The position numbers and the translations under genes were made by a program. The notes under the pieces were generated by a model, which saw only the letters and a program-made list of their open reading frames with translations, was not told where the DNA came from and searched no databases. From Planctomycetaceae bacterium (GTDB lineage: Bacteria > Planctomycetota > Planctomycetia > Pirellulales > Pirellulaceae): DNA of 42,691 bases. Every line of letters begins with the position of its first letter. The stretch's first letter is position 1. Positions 26,738-35,748 of the stretch are shown piece by piece. The stretch lies in contig SYJV01000034.1 of the NCBI GenBank assembly GCA_005798335.1, positions 1-42,691 of the forward strand, written 5' to 3'.

Positions 26738-28401
26738 CCACGCCGGTAGACGGTGCGGAAACAGAAAACGATCGCGAAGCGGCGCTCGCTCGCGTAATCA
26801 GCGATGTGGCTGATCGCTTGCGACAGGGCGAGCAACTTGAATTGGCAGAATTATGCGCGATGTACCCGCAGTTTGCTGCCGACCTGCGAATGCTGTGGGG
26901 CACGATGGTTGTTGCTCAAAACGTTGGTTCGCAAGCGAAACTTGCCAGTTCGAACACTCATGGTGTTGTCTTACCGCCAGCGCCAGGCAACGAACTCGTT
27001 CGCGCTAACTTTGGCCAATACCAGTTGCTTGAGCAAATCGGTGGCGGAGGCATGGGAATTGTCTATCGAGCCAGGCAACCCAGTTTGCATCGCGACGTCG
27101 CTATTAAGATGATTCGGCAGGACCGCCTGATCACTGCTCAAGATCGGCAGCGATTTTTTGTGGAAGCGGAAGCGACCGCCAGGCTGGATCATCCCGGAAT
27201 CGTTCCGGTTTATGAAGTCGGACAAATCGATGGCCATCCATTTTTCAGCATGCTGTATGTCAGCGGCGAGACACTGGCCGAGCGTCTACATCGAGGCCCG
27301 TTAGAAGGTCGCGCGGCAGCGCGTATTATGGTGCAGATCAGTGAAGCGATCGATTTCGCGCATCAGCGCGGCGTGTTGCATCGAGATCTCAAACCCTCCA
27401 ACATCCTGCTGGATGCTCAAGGTCAAGCGCGCGTTTCCGATTTTGGCTTGGCCAAAGTCAACGACAGCAGCAGCGATAGTTTGACGCGCACTGGCGCTGT
27501 GGTTGGCACGCCGCTATATATGTCACCCGAACAAGCCTCCGGTCGAAATTGGTTGGTGGGACCGGCAGCGGATATTTATAGCCTCGGATCGGTCTTGTAT
27601 CACATGCTGACTGGCCGGCCACCGTTTCTGGGCGACTCGCCGGTACAGCTTGCGCTCAAAATCATGGAGATCGAACCTCCTGCCCCGCGCCTGCTGGATC
27701 CAAGAATTGATCGGGATCTGGAAATGATCGTCATCCGTTGTTTGCAAAAGCCGCCCGACTTGCGCTATGCGACCGCCGGTGATCTGGCGCGCGATTTACG
27801 TGCGTTTCTGAACGATGAACCCGTTCAAGCGCGCAGCGGCAGGATCACTCAGGTCGTGGCGCGCTGGTTCCGTGAAACGCACCATGCGGTCGTATTGGAG
27901 AACTGGGGTGTGCTTTGGATGTGGCACAGTTTAGTGCTGTTGGTGGCCTGCCTATTGACTGAAGTGCTACACTGGTGTCACGTCGAACACAGGATTTGGT
28001 ACGCGGCCTTGTGGACATTGGGATTGGGCGCTTGGGCGATCGTTTTTTGGGCGTTGCGACGACGCATGGGACCGGTGACGTTTGTCGAACGGCAAATCGC
28101 ACACTTGTGGGGCGCCAGCCTAATCGCTATTACGTTATTGACGCCGCTGGAATGGTGGCTGAATTTAGCCCCGCTGACACTTTCGCCGATGCTTGGAATA
28201 ATTAGCGGTATGGTATTCTTTGTCAAAGCGGGTATTTTGGCCGGAACTTTTTATGTGCAAGCGGCGTGCCTGTTCGCGTCGAGTATCTTGATGGCAATTA
28301 TGCCTAATATCGCACATATCATTTTCGGGTTAATCTCTGCGGCTTGCTTTTTTGTGCCAGGACTGAAGTACTATCGTCAACGACGCCAATCACTGACTTA
28401 A
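26734..28401 (+). CDS. Ser/Thr protein kinase with C-terminal membrane domain
   Basis: A 555-residue Hanks-type kinase. Residues 1-90 form a planctomycete-type N-terminal region (LAELCAMYPQFAADLRML). The kinase domain (about 96-360) has the glycine loop GGGGMG (103-108), VAIK (K125), HRDLKPSN (216-223), DFG (236-238) and SPE (264-266), so it should be active. The C-terminal third contains about four or five membrane helices (about 395-545) and no repeat sensor domain. Translation is coupled to the upstream ECF sigma gene by an ATGA overlap, with aggaat as ribosome-binding site. I infer that the kinase senses a membrane or envelope signal and modifies the sigma factor. Confidence 0.95.
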   Translation: MTTPVDGAETENDREAALARVISDVADRLRQGEQLELAELCAMYPQFAADLRMLWGTMVVAQNVGSQAKLASSNTHGVVLPPAPGNELVRANFGQYQLLEQIGGGGMGIVYRARQPSLHRDVAIKMIRQDRLITAQDRQRFFVEAEATARLDHPGIVPVYEVGQIDGHPFFSMLYVSGETLAERLHRGPLEGRAAARIMVQISEAIDFAHQRGVLHRDLKPSNILLDAQGQARVSDFGLAKVNDSSSDSLTRTGAVVGTPLYMSPEQASGRNWLVGPAADIYSLGSVLYHMLTGRPPFLGDSPVQLALKIMEIEPPAPRLLDPRIDRDLEMIVIRCLQKPPDLRYATAGDLARDLRAFLNDEPVQARSGRITQVVARWFRETHHAVVLENWGVLWMWHSLVLLVACLLTEVLHWCHVEHRIWYAALWTLGLGAWAIVFWALRRRMGPVTFVERQIAHLWGASLIAITLLTPLEWWLNLAPLTLSPMLGIISGMVFFVKAGILAGTFYVQAACLFASSILMAIMPNIAHIIFGLISAACFFVPGLKYYRQRRQSLT

Positions 28402-28417
28402 TGAACGAGTGGATTCC

Positions 28418-30259
28418 ATGTTCGCACGAACATACTTTCGAATCAGATCTGTCTTGATGGTTATGCTCATGATGAGCTGCACCTCCGCGCTGGCTCAACA
28501 AACAGTGCAGGGTGAAACAACTGAGCCGGCGCAGCGCGAAACGACTGCCGCCGAAACCAGCGGAGAATTGATCGATCCTTTTTCCCTAGTCGGCGAGCAA
28601 GAGAACGCAAAGGCTCGTGAGCCGATCGGCCAAGGATCGTCATCGACCCAAGAGCCTACAAGAACTGACTCGACTGACCATCAGCAAGCTCTATCAAAAC
28701 CAGCGGCAGCGAGCGATCCAGCCGCGATCAAGGCTGAGGTTAACACTCTCAAAGAGTTCGACCAGCCCGCAGCACAGCCCAGAGATTTGGCCGCAAAAGC
28801 GCCGCCCAAAAATGATCGAGAACCTCAACCAGAAGATGTGGTATTAAACGGGAAATACAAACGAGCGTATGTCATCGACCTCCGAGGCGATATCTTCGGG
28901 CTGATGCGCTGGTACCTGGAGAATCGGCTGGCGCGTGCAAAAAACTCAGGAGTGGATTTGGTGGTGCTGCGCATCAAGAGTCCAGGTGGATCTCTGGAAC
29001 ATTCCATTGCCATGGCGCAAGCGGTTCGCGGAGTGGATTGGGCTACGACCATCGCCTTCGTCTCAGAGGAGGCGATCAGCGGTGCGGCGATTATTTCTTT
29101 GGGATGTGATCGGATCTATATGCAACCGCGCGCTTTGATTGGTGATGCGGGACCGGTTCGCATGGATCCCAACGGCCAGTTTCAACATGCGGAAGAGAAA
29201 ATCTTGAGTTATCTCGCCAGTGCCGTGCGCGAACTCGCCACGTCCCAAAAGCGCCCGCCCGCGATCGCAGAAGCAATGGTGGACCGAACGCTGAAGGTCT
29301 TCGAAGCAACTCATAAGAAAACTGGCGCGAAGACGTTTTTATCTGAAGGCGAATTGCAGCAACCTGAGAATCAAGAAGCCTATGATCGAGGAAACGATAT
29401 TGCTGAAGCCGGACACGACCGATTTCTGACCGTCAATGGCCAGCGAGCATTGGAGTTGCAGTTGGCCGAAGGTACCTTCGAAAGCGAACAAGAGTTGTTT
29501 AAGAATCTCAAGTTCGACGTATTGGAGCAAACCGACATGCGCTGGATCGATCGCCTGGTCTATGCTCTTAATCGACCCTGGCTGACCGGATTGTTGCTCG
29601 TGGTTGGATTGATTGGACTGTATCTCGAGTTCAGCGTGCCCGGGATGAGCGTCGCGGGGATGGTGTCGCTGATCAGCTTTGGCATTTTCTTTTGGAGCCA
29701 TGCGCTGGGCGGAACTTCCGGATGGTTGGAGGTGATCCTATTCGCGCTGGGAGTCATTTGCTTGGGCACCGAGTTATTTGTGTTTCCCGGCTTCGGCATA
29801 TTTGGCTTGACCGGCCTGCTGCTCATGGGCCTGTCGTTAGTGATGGCAAGCCAGGACTTTGTCGTACCAAACTCCGATATTCAGTGGAATGAACTGCAAA
29901 GAAACTTGTTGATCGTAGGTGGTTCGATCGCGGGCGTTACCGGACTGCTGCTGGTGCAACTGCTGTATTTCGACTCGCTGCCAGGGTTGAACATTCTCAA
30001 ACTGAACGCACCTGATGAAGATTCTTCTGCCGCTGCCGCGCAATCGCTAGCCACGTCGAGTGCTTCTGCCGACGCGAGCTTACCCGCGCCAGGCGCCATT
30101 GGAATCGCCGAGAGCGTTCTTCGTCCGGCCGGCAAAGCTCGTTTTGAAACTCAGTTAGTAGACGTGCTCACCGAAGGAGACTTCGTCGATCCTGGCACCC
30201 CGATCGAGATCATTCGTCGAGAAGGCAATCGCATCATCGTGCGCAAAGCGACCGGATAG
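28418..30259 (+). CDS. NfeD/ClpP-class membrane serine protease
   Basis: A 613-residue protein (616 if a GTG at 28409 is used). It has a signal peptide (VLMVMLMMSCTSALAQ), a disordered Q/E-rich stretch (about 30-145), and a ClpP-like protease domain (DLVVLRIKSPGGSLEHS, then SEEAISGAAIISLGCDRIYM, with a candidate catalytic Ser in AISGAA and candidate Lys in AEEKIL). Several membrane helices (about 385-525) follow. The C-terminal OB-fold NfeD domain reads GAIGIAESVLRPAGKARF and IRREGNRIIVRKA. The family works with SPFH/stomatin membrane proteins in membrane quality control. It lies 16 nt after the kinase gene, so it probably shares its transcript. Confidence 0.9.
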   Translation: MFARTYFRIRSVLMVMLMMSCTSALAQQTVQGETTEPAQRETTAAETSGELIDPFSLVGEQENAKAREPIGQGSSSTQEPTRTDSTDHQQALSKPAAASDPAAIKAEVNTLKEFDQPAAQPRDLAAKAPPKNDREPQPEDVVLNGKYKRAYVIDLRGDIFGLMRWYLENRLARAKNSGVDLVVLRIKSPGGSLEHSIAMAQAVRGVDWATTIAFVSEEAISGAAIISLGCDRIYMQPRALIGDAGPVRMDPNGQFQHAEEKILSYLASAVRELATSQKRPPAIAEAMVDRTLKVFEATHKKTGAKTFLSEGELQQPENQEAYDRGNDIAEAGHDRFLTVNGQRALELQLAEGTFESEQELFKNLKFDVLEQTDMRWIDRLVYALNRPWLTGLLLVVGLIGLYLEFSVPGMSVAGMVSLISFGIFFWSHALGGTSGWLEVILFALGVICLGTELFVFPGFGIFGLTGLLLMGLSLVMASQDFVVPNSDIQWNELQRNLLIVGGSIAGVTGLLLVQLLYFDSLPGLNILKLNAPDEDSSAAAAQSLATSSASADASLPAPGAIGIAESVLRPAGKARFETQLVDVLTEGDFVDPGTPIEIIRREGNRIIVRKATG

Positions 30260-30435
30260 AAATTGTAGAACAGATCGTCCCGCATGTTCATGGGCCAGTA
30301 GTATGTTTGAGTCGGCTCCATGAACATGGCGTTGAGCAAGTAATAGCCGCTCTCGCATTGCGCAAACTCGATTATCTGTTGATAAACTGAATAGCGAGTC
30401 CGGCCCATGAACATTCGAGACGGGCAGTTCTGCAA
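30260..30435 (-). other. Possible coding remnant antisense to the NfeD gene end
   Basis: A minus-strand frame (30151-30435) encodes an aromatic- and Met-rich peptide (YSVYQQIIEFAQCESGYYLL, then TQTYYWPMNMRDDLFYNF). Its composition looks protein-like only in the intergenic portion, before it runs antisense into the NfeD gene. There is no good ATG or ribosome-binding site and a TAG lies in frame a few codons upstream. It may be the remnant of a lost gene. I do not recognise the family. Confidence 0.25.
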
Positions 30436-30522
30436 TTGGGCGTAAACCTACGTTTTAACATTGATTGTCACCGTGGGAACCTCGACTGAACTAATCAATA
30501 AATCAGTACCGGCAGAGAACTC

Positions 30523-31674
30523 ATGCAACGAATCGCCATCAAACAACTAACTGCATCGAATCGTCCGAGCGCTGTCCGTTTTCTCGGAGCTGCTCTTTTC
30601 AACTGGTGTGGAATATGGTTATCCCTCCTGATCGCGGATTCCGCACCCGCGCAGAATTTCGCACCTGCATTTCAGATCATCGAAACAGCCATTTCCAACG
30701 GAAAAATTCCTGGCGCTTCGGTGCTCATCATGCGGCACGGTAAAGTGCTCCAGCAACGTGCTTTGGGTGTTTGTGAGATCGAGCCAAAACGACCATTTCA
30801 AACCGATACGATTTGCTGGATCGCTTCGATCACCAAGCCAATTACGGCTGCGGCCGCGATGAAGTTGGTGGAACGAGGCAAGCTGAAGTTGGACACTCCA
30901 ATTGAGGCTTATCTTCCTCAGTTCGCGACGATGGCGACTCGAGATGGCAAGCTGCATGCTGTAACCGTTCGCCAGCTCATGTCGCACACGTCAGGCATTC
31001 CGGCGTCAGTCCCGTTACGGGAGCCAAACTTCTTCACGCAGCGTTGGTTTGCTCACGGCTTGCCTGAAGTGGTCGACGCAATCGCCACTCGTCCGCTCGA
31101 ATTCGCACCGGGCTCGCACGTCAACTATTCAAACGCCGCACCTTACATATTGGGACGCATCATCGAAGTGTGTTCGGGCCAAGCGTTTGGCGATTTCGTG
31201 CACAGCGAGATTCTTCAGCCGCTAGGAATGCGCGATACCGGATTTTCGGTAGCTGCCGACCAGGCCAGTCGCACTGCAATCGTCTACCGCCGCGAGAAAA
31301 ACGAACTGTCCATTTATTGCCGATATGACCCGACTTGGAGGGTACATATGACCATGCCCGACGGTGGCCTGTTTTCAACTCCCCAGGACATCGCGATTTT
31401 CGCCAACTCGTTTCTCGCCAAAGATTCACCGATCCTGCGCGCCGAAACCGTCAGCATGATGTTAAGTCCACAAAGCACCGGCTATGGATTAGGCTGGATT
31501 CTCGACAAAGAGAATCAATTCAGCCATTGGGGATCGAGCGGAACTCTGGTCTGGGCCGACCGCAGCCATGGAGTCGTAGGCGTTTTCTTTTCCCAAATCC
31601 AGGACTTCAATCTGCTTGCCGAACTCCGCAATCGATTCCGAAACGCAGTTGACGCTGCCATTGAATCCAACTAA
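30523..31674 (+). CDS. Beta-lactamase-fold serine hydrolase, exported
   Basis: A 383-residue class C beta-lactamase/penicillin-binding-protein-like hydrolase with an N-terminal signal or anchor (about 17-44). The active-site set is complete: SITK (102-105, nucleophile Ser and Lys), YSN (202-204), and HWGSSG near residue 345 replacing the KTG box. The family includes esterases, D-aminopeptidases and peptidases as well as beta-lactamases, so the substrate is open. It is on the plus strand, about 260 nt after the NfeD gene. It converges with the TolC-like gene at a gap of 5 nt, so the transcripts probably overlap at their 3' ends. Confidence 0.92.
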   Translation: MQRIAIKQLTASNRPSAVRFLGAALFNWCGIWLSLLIADSAPAQNFAPAFQIIETAISNGKIPGASVLIMRHGKVLQQRALGVCEIEPKRPFQTDTICWIASITKPITAAAAMKLVERGKLKLDTPIEAYLPQFATMATRDGKLHAVTVRQLMSHTSGIPASVPLREPNFFTQRWFAHGLPEVVDAIATRPLEFAPGSHVNYSNAAPYILGRIIEVCSGQAFGDFVHSEILQPLGMRDTGFSVAADQASRTAIVYRREKNELSIYCRYDPTWRVHMTMPDGGLFSTPQDIAIFANSFLAKDSPILRAETVSMMLSPQSTGYGLGWILDKENQFSHWGSSGTLVWADRSHGVVGVFFSQIQDFNLLAELRNRFRNAVDAAIESN

Positions 31675-31679
31675 CTGCA

Positions 31680-33596
31680 CTACTGAACTGCTAAGTGACT
31701 CTCGGCAAGCGTTCGACCTTGTCGAAACTTCAGCTCCGCTTGTGCGTTTGCGTATTCTGCCTGCGATCGCATTAGGTCGGCTTGGGCTGTTGCGTTGGCC
31801 GCGATCGCTTGCGCAAGTTGCACGGAATGTTCGATTTGGAAGTCGGCAAATTGCTGCGCAATGATAGCCTCCGACCGCTGAGCAGAAATGCTCATCAGTT
31901 GTTTGCGTATCTCGAAGGTATCGTAGATTATTTGCAAATCTCTAGATGTCTGCTCGATTTCTCGTCGCGCTTCGCTGCCGTGGTCCGTTTTTAGCATCGC
32001 CAACTTTTGAAGTTGCAATTTCAAATTCAATTCTCTGGTTCTGGCTAGTCTGCGCCCAGCCACTGAGGATAGTTCCAGCCTAAAATCCCAGCCCGTATGG
32101 TCATTTTGAAATAGATTCTCGTATGCGCTTGCGGTGTCGCGATCGGGGCCAGGAATTCCTTCTGCGAATAACTTGTCTCCAAAACCATTAATGTTATAAC
32201 CGGATACAAAGTCGAGCTGAGCCCGGTTTAGATTTCGAGCAGCAATCAATTGATTTCGTAAGCTCTGTTCTCGAATGGCGAGCAATTGAAAGTCTGGGCG
32301 ATTCAGCAGTGCGAATTCGACAGCAGATTCGACGTCGACAATGATGGGTGTTGGTGAGTCTATGGGTGCCATGTGCAGTTCGCTCGATATTTCCTGCACA
32401 CCCATTAATCTACTAAGCCGGGTAGCGATTGTTTGATTATTCCTCAGTTCAGTCGACCGATCAGCGGCAATGTTATAATATGCTTGTTGAATATCCAGCA
32501 GGTCCTTACTCCCACCCTTGGATTTACTGTCAACGGCAACTGTAGCCTGCTGCAGAATTGAGGCGAGCTCGCCTTGAAAAAAATCATAAAACTTCAATAT
32601 GGCGCTAGATACAACTAATTGGTCATACAGAATCTCAACGTCATGCAGCAACTGCGAGACGGCCAACGATAGCAGGATCTTTGCTTCTTGCGTCTGAACT
32701 TTCGCGATCAATACGCCCTGGCTGACGCCAGTGACACCATTGATAGAATCTCCAATGGGACCTGCGATCGAGGTCACTTGGCGACCTGCTCCTGCAAGCA
32801 GCGGTTGTCGAAGCTCCGCTCGCAACGACCCGGCGAAGGACGATGGGTAGAAAGTGTCGCGAACATTGCTCGCCGAATAGTCCCATTCATGGGATAGTCG
32901 CACCTGTCCTCCCCAAAGAGAATTCTTGGTCATCCCAAGGTTATACAAACCGGTTCTGGATTGTAGGGTTCCCCCGGGCGGAATTCCTCCCGACAGAAAT
33001 CGGTTGTTCTGGATCAATTCATTTTCGCCGATCCCAATTTGTTTGCTCCAACGCCAATCAAAGTCGGACAGGGCCGCTGCGGTACCTCGCTGACCATACA
33101 AAAATCCCGAATCGGTGATCATCGGGTCCAAACGACTGGCAGTAGTGTCGATAAATCCACTGTTGATCGGCGACAAAAAATCAGCGTCACGCCTAACGAT
33201 GGCGCTGTTAGAAAGCGCTAACCGTTTCGCTTGCTCTAGCGTCAAGAGATTCTGAAAATGGGCAGTTACGTGGAGAGCATTCGTGGGGATTTCCAAAGTC
33301 GATTCATTTTGGAAATTCTGGTTTACATCAATCGGATCCTGGTCCACTTGATTGATCACGCTGGCTTGCAACACCTGGCCTGCAAAGTCGACATTTGTTT
33401 GCTCCAGTGCAAGGGGGTTGATTAGGGCGTGTTCCTGTTGCGATTTAATCGATTCTGTCGTAGCCTGGGGGAACGCGAGATCTTCGTTATGTTCCCGAGG
33501 CACTCTGGCAATTTTAGGGAACGAATGACATCCGACGGCCAACGCAATGAATGCGAGCGTAGAGGGCAGCAGCAAGTGGCGTGACGTGAAAAACAT
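31680..33596 (-). CDS. TolC-like outer-membrane efflux lipoprotein
   Basis: A 638-residue protein. The N-terminus has a lipoprotein signal ending in ALAVGC (C23). An N-terminal extension of about 90 residues precedes the TolC fold. The TolC repeats are visible as long helical stretches: LLTLEQAKRLALSNS, VSQLLHDVEILYDQLV, and in the second half VEFALLNRPDFQLLAIREQ and QLAQAIAANATAQADLMRSQ. It should form the trimeric outer-membrane duct of the export cluster. It is the last gene of the cluster, separated from the small HlyD gene by 230 nt that include a palindromic repeat. Longer than E. coli TolC (about 470 mature residues). Confidence 0.88.
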   Translation of the reverse strand: MFFTSRHLLLPSTLAFIALAVGCHSFPKIARVPREHNEDLAFPQATTESIKSQQEHALINPLALEQTNVDFAGQVLQASVINQVDQDPIDVNQNFQNESTLEIPTNALHVTAHFQNLLTLEQAKRLALSNSAIVRRDADFLSPINSGFIDTTASRLDPMITDSGFLYGQRGTAAALSDFDWRWSKQIGIGENELIQNNRFLSGGIPPGGTLQSRTGLYNLGMTKNSLWGGQVRLSHEWDYSASNVRDTFYPSSFAGSLRAELRQPLLAGAGRQVTSIAGPIGDSINGVTGVSQGVLIAKVQTQEAKILLSLAVSQLLHDVEILYDQLVVSSAILKFYDFFQGELASILQQATVAVDSKSKGGSKDLLDIQQAYYNIAADRSTELRNNQTIATRLSRLMGVQEISSELHMAPIDSPTPIIVDVESAVEFALLNRPDFQLLAIREQSLRNQLIAARNLNRAQLDFVSGYNINGFGDKLFAEGIPGPDRDTASAYENLFQNDHTGWDFRLELSSVAGRRLARTRELNLKLQLQKLAMLKTDHGSEARREIEQTSRDLQIIYDTFEIRKQLMSISAQRSEAIIAQQFADFQIEHSVQLAQAIAANATAQADLMRSQAEYANAQAELKFRQGRTLAESHLAVQ

Positions 33597-33746
33597 GAAG
33601 ACGCTTGCGATGATTAGCTAGCACACAATTGGCATTCACGGAAAATTCCGAACATCGCAACATACTTCGAATCTATGCCCCCTCTATTTTCATAAGTATT
33701 GTGTTCGCCACTTGCCCTTACCTATCCGTCACAAGCAGAAGATTAC

Positions 33747-33837
33747 TTAGTAGCGCTCAAGAAATAAGTGTCAGGTACGCGTGGCACCTGACACGGTGCC
33801 ATTCGTACCTGACACTTTTTTCTCGACTATTCCTTAG
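33747..33837. repeat. gtgtcagg-type palindromic repeat, copy 2
   Basis: Outer arms at 33761-33779 and 33804-33822 pair with one mismatch. An inner stem, ggcacc (33783-33788) and ggtgcc (33795-33800), closes the centre. Left flank ttagtagcgctc and right flank ctattccttag match those of the element at 44-171, while the centres differ, so this is a family member and not a recent copy. The right edge includes the stop codon (33827-33829) of the small HlyD gene. It lies within the export cluster, just before the TolC-like gene, and could attenuate transcription or stabilise upstream mRNA. Confidence 0.85.
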
Positions 33838-34669
33838 ATTCCTTGTTGGGTTCACCTTGAGCAGTTATGACTCGCGCAGTTATAGTTTCACCTTCCATTA
33901 GCCCAACGTTCGAGGTTGCTTGTCCCCAAACGCGAATCAGTTTTTGTACCTGTTGCGCTCCAATATCAACGAAACCCACAGAAAACGCGGTTTGACGGCC
34001 GTTGGACTGGACCACCATTATCTTGTCACCCACATGAACCTGCTTTGCATCTGCCAAGCTCAAATAGCCCTCGACACGCATCATGGAGACATCGACGATT
34101 TGCGCGACTGGTCTGGTTGTATCAGTTGTAGTTCCGACGCTCATGTAACGACGCGTTACAATTCCCGCAAACGGTGCTCGCAAAATAGTCGCCTCATAGG
34201 TCGATTTGGCCACTGCCAACTCGAGTGCTGCAATTCGTTTCTCGTATTCCTTTTCGGCAAGCTCCGCCTGGGCAAGCTCTAAATCCAGTTCTAATCGGCG
34301 AGTCTCTTGTGCAGGAATCGTGCGCGCGTGTTTTCGGTTCGCATCTTCGGCAGCTTCCTTGGCTCGCTTAGCGGCAGAAACTCGAACTCTTGCCGTTTGC
34401 AGTGGTTCGTCAGCCAACGATTTCGCCGTTTGCAGATCGAGTTGAGCCTTCTCGTGATCGTTCTCGATTTCGGCCAGCACTTCACCAAGCGCCACAGATT
34501 TACCTTCTTCAAATCGTATCTTTCGCAGTCGCCCGGACGCTGGAAATCCCAATTCAGCGCGATCTGGATGTCGTAGTAGTGGCTGACGCAACTCTATCGT
34601 CTCGTCAGCAGCAACCTCCGTCATGACCATGCAATTGAGAACGACAATGGCCAGTATCAAAGTTTTCAC
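33827..34669 (-). CDS. Small HlyD/RND-type periplasmic adaptor
   Basis: A 280-residue membrane-fusion protein. A signal peptide (TLILAIVVLNCMVMTEVAADE) is followed by a lipoyl half-motif (GFPASGRLRKIRFEEGKSVA), an Ala/Glu/Lys-rich coiled-coil hairpin (about 75-155), the second lipoyl half (ATILRAPFAGIVTRRYMSVG) and a beta-barrel domain (VEGYLSLADAKQVHVGDK). It should link an inner-membrane component to the TolC-like duct. The GTG start at 34669 has aggttt upstream, lies 28 nt after the preceding glycosyltransferase stop and begins with the signal peptide. A longer frame from 34846 would overlap that gene by about 150 nt and is rejected. Confidence 0.88.
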   Translation of the reverse strand: MKTLILAIVVLNCMVMTEVAADETIELRQPLLRHPDRAELGFPASGRLRKIRFEEGKSVALGEVLAEIENDHEKAQLDLQTAKSLADEPLQTARVRVSAAKRAKEAAEDANRKHARTIPAQETRRLELDLELAQAELAEKEYEKRIAALELAVAKSTYEATILRAPFAGIVTRRYMSVGTTTDTTRPVAQIVDVSMMRVEGYLSLADAKQVHVGDKIMVVQSNGRQTAFSVGFVDIGAQQVQKLIRVWGQATSNVGLMEGETITARVITAQGEPNKESKE

Positions 34670-34697
34670 TTGGAAACCTAAATCTAGATTTGGCAAC

Positions 34698-35726
34698 CTA
34701 TTGTCCGATATTCTTGGAAAGTGAAATTGCGAATAATGTATCCATCGCCTGTAGGAACTTGGCACCATAGCGCGAAAGGGATGCATGGTCAAACGCCCAC
34801 TGTTGGGCACAGTCAGCGATTCGCTTGCGCGCGGTCTCATCGTCAAATAGACGATTGCTGTAATTCACGAAGTCGTCACGATCATCACATAGCATGCCGC
34901 TTTCCCCATGTTTAATCAAATCAATAATTCCGCCCTTTCTCTCGGCCACAATGGGAACTCCTGCAGCCATTGCCTCTAGTATATTCATGGGACATGTCTC
35001 AGCAAAATCGTGACGCGTTTGGTAAAGGTAGATTTCGGGGTATCGCAAAAATTCAGTGACTCGCAAGCTACCAAACGGCAAGAACCAGTACGAATTCGCA
35101 AGTCGGCGCACGTTGGCGCCTACGTAGTCCACCAACTTTGGAAGCGATCCCAAAACCATCATGGTCAACCGTGATGGCTGTATCGCTTCAGCTACCACGA
35201 AGAAGTCATCGGAAAACTTGATGGACACCGCCCGCGAATGTCTGCCCACAGTATGCCGCAATGGGGTGCGCCGAATGTCGAAAAAGGAAGTGTCTACCGG
35301 ATTAATAAGTACGCAACCGCTGCTGAACGGGATGTTCACGCCAGTTTGGTTGCGCGACTCCTCGGACAAAAAAACGTATTTTGCACCCAAGATAAGTGGC
35401 AGCTCGGTATGCCAATGATTGACAATTACTGTTGAACTTAAGACTCGCGAAGGCAAATTGCGAAAATCACTTTCGCTCATCGGTGGATAATAGTGAAAAC
35501 AGTGAAGGTCGGCATTCTGCTGCGCAATGCTTGTGCTGGCCTCCGTAGGATCGATTCGCAGCAATCGCACGTTGGGTAGCTCCGACAAGCTGTCGGAAAT
35601 CCAACTACGGGCGTAGCGACTAAATATGAGCACATGTTCGTGTTCAGCCAGCGCGCGAGCTGTGTGCAAAATCACAACTTCCGCGCCGCCAATCAACAAG
35701 TCGTAAAAGCGATGAACGATTTTCAA
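34698..35726 (-). CDS. GT-B fold glycosyltransferase (GT4-like)
   Basis: A 342-residue cytoplasmic glycosyltransferase. The start reads LKIVHRFYDLLIGGAEVV, the glycine-rich acceptor loop of GT-B enzymes. The nucleotide-sugar site is ETCPMNILEAMAAGVPIV, with the E(x7)E pattern of retaining GT4 enzymes, followed by GGIIDLIKHGESGML. The start is TTG at 35726 with ggaagg 8 nt upstream. This sits 22 nt after the preceding gene's stop and removes an apparent overlap. It lies between a three-domain glycan-modifying protein and the HlyD/TolC genes, so its product is probably made for, or attached to, the exported substrate. Confidence 0.88.
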   Translation of the reverse strand: MKIVHRFYDLLIGGAEVVILHTARALAEHEHVLIFSRYARSWISDSLSELPNVRLLRIDPTEASTSIAQQNADLHCFHYYPPMSESDFRNLPSRVLSSTVIVNHWHTELPLILGAKYVFLSEESRNQTGVNIPFSSGCVLINPVDTSFFDIRRTPLRHTVGRHSRAVSIKFSDDFFVVAEAIQPSRLTMMVLGSLPKLVDYVGANVRRLANSYWFLPFGSLRVTEFLRYPEIYLYQTRHDFAETCPMNILEAMAAGVPIVAERKGGIIDLIKHGESGMLCDDRDDFVNYSNRLFDDETARKRIADCAQQWAFDHASLSRYGAKFLQAMDTLFAISLSKNIGQ

Positions 35727-35734
35727 TTCAAGTG

Positions 35735-35740
35735 CCTTCC
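35735..35740 (-). promoter_or_regulatory. Ribosome-binding site for the TTG start of the GT-B gene
   Basis: On the minus strand ggaagg lies 8 nt before the TTG at 35726-35724. It decides the start codon and shows that the gene does not overlap its neighbour. Confidence 0.75.
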
Positions 35741-35748
35741 GTTGTCTA

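Noticed and set aside
34670-34846. Longer N-terminus of the small HlyD adaptor
   Set aside because: It overlaps the glycosyltransferase gene and would bury the signal peptide internally.
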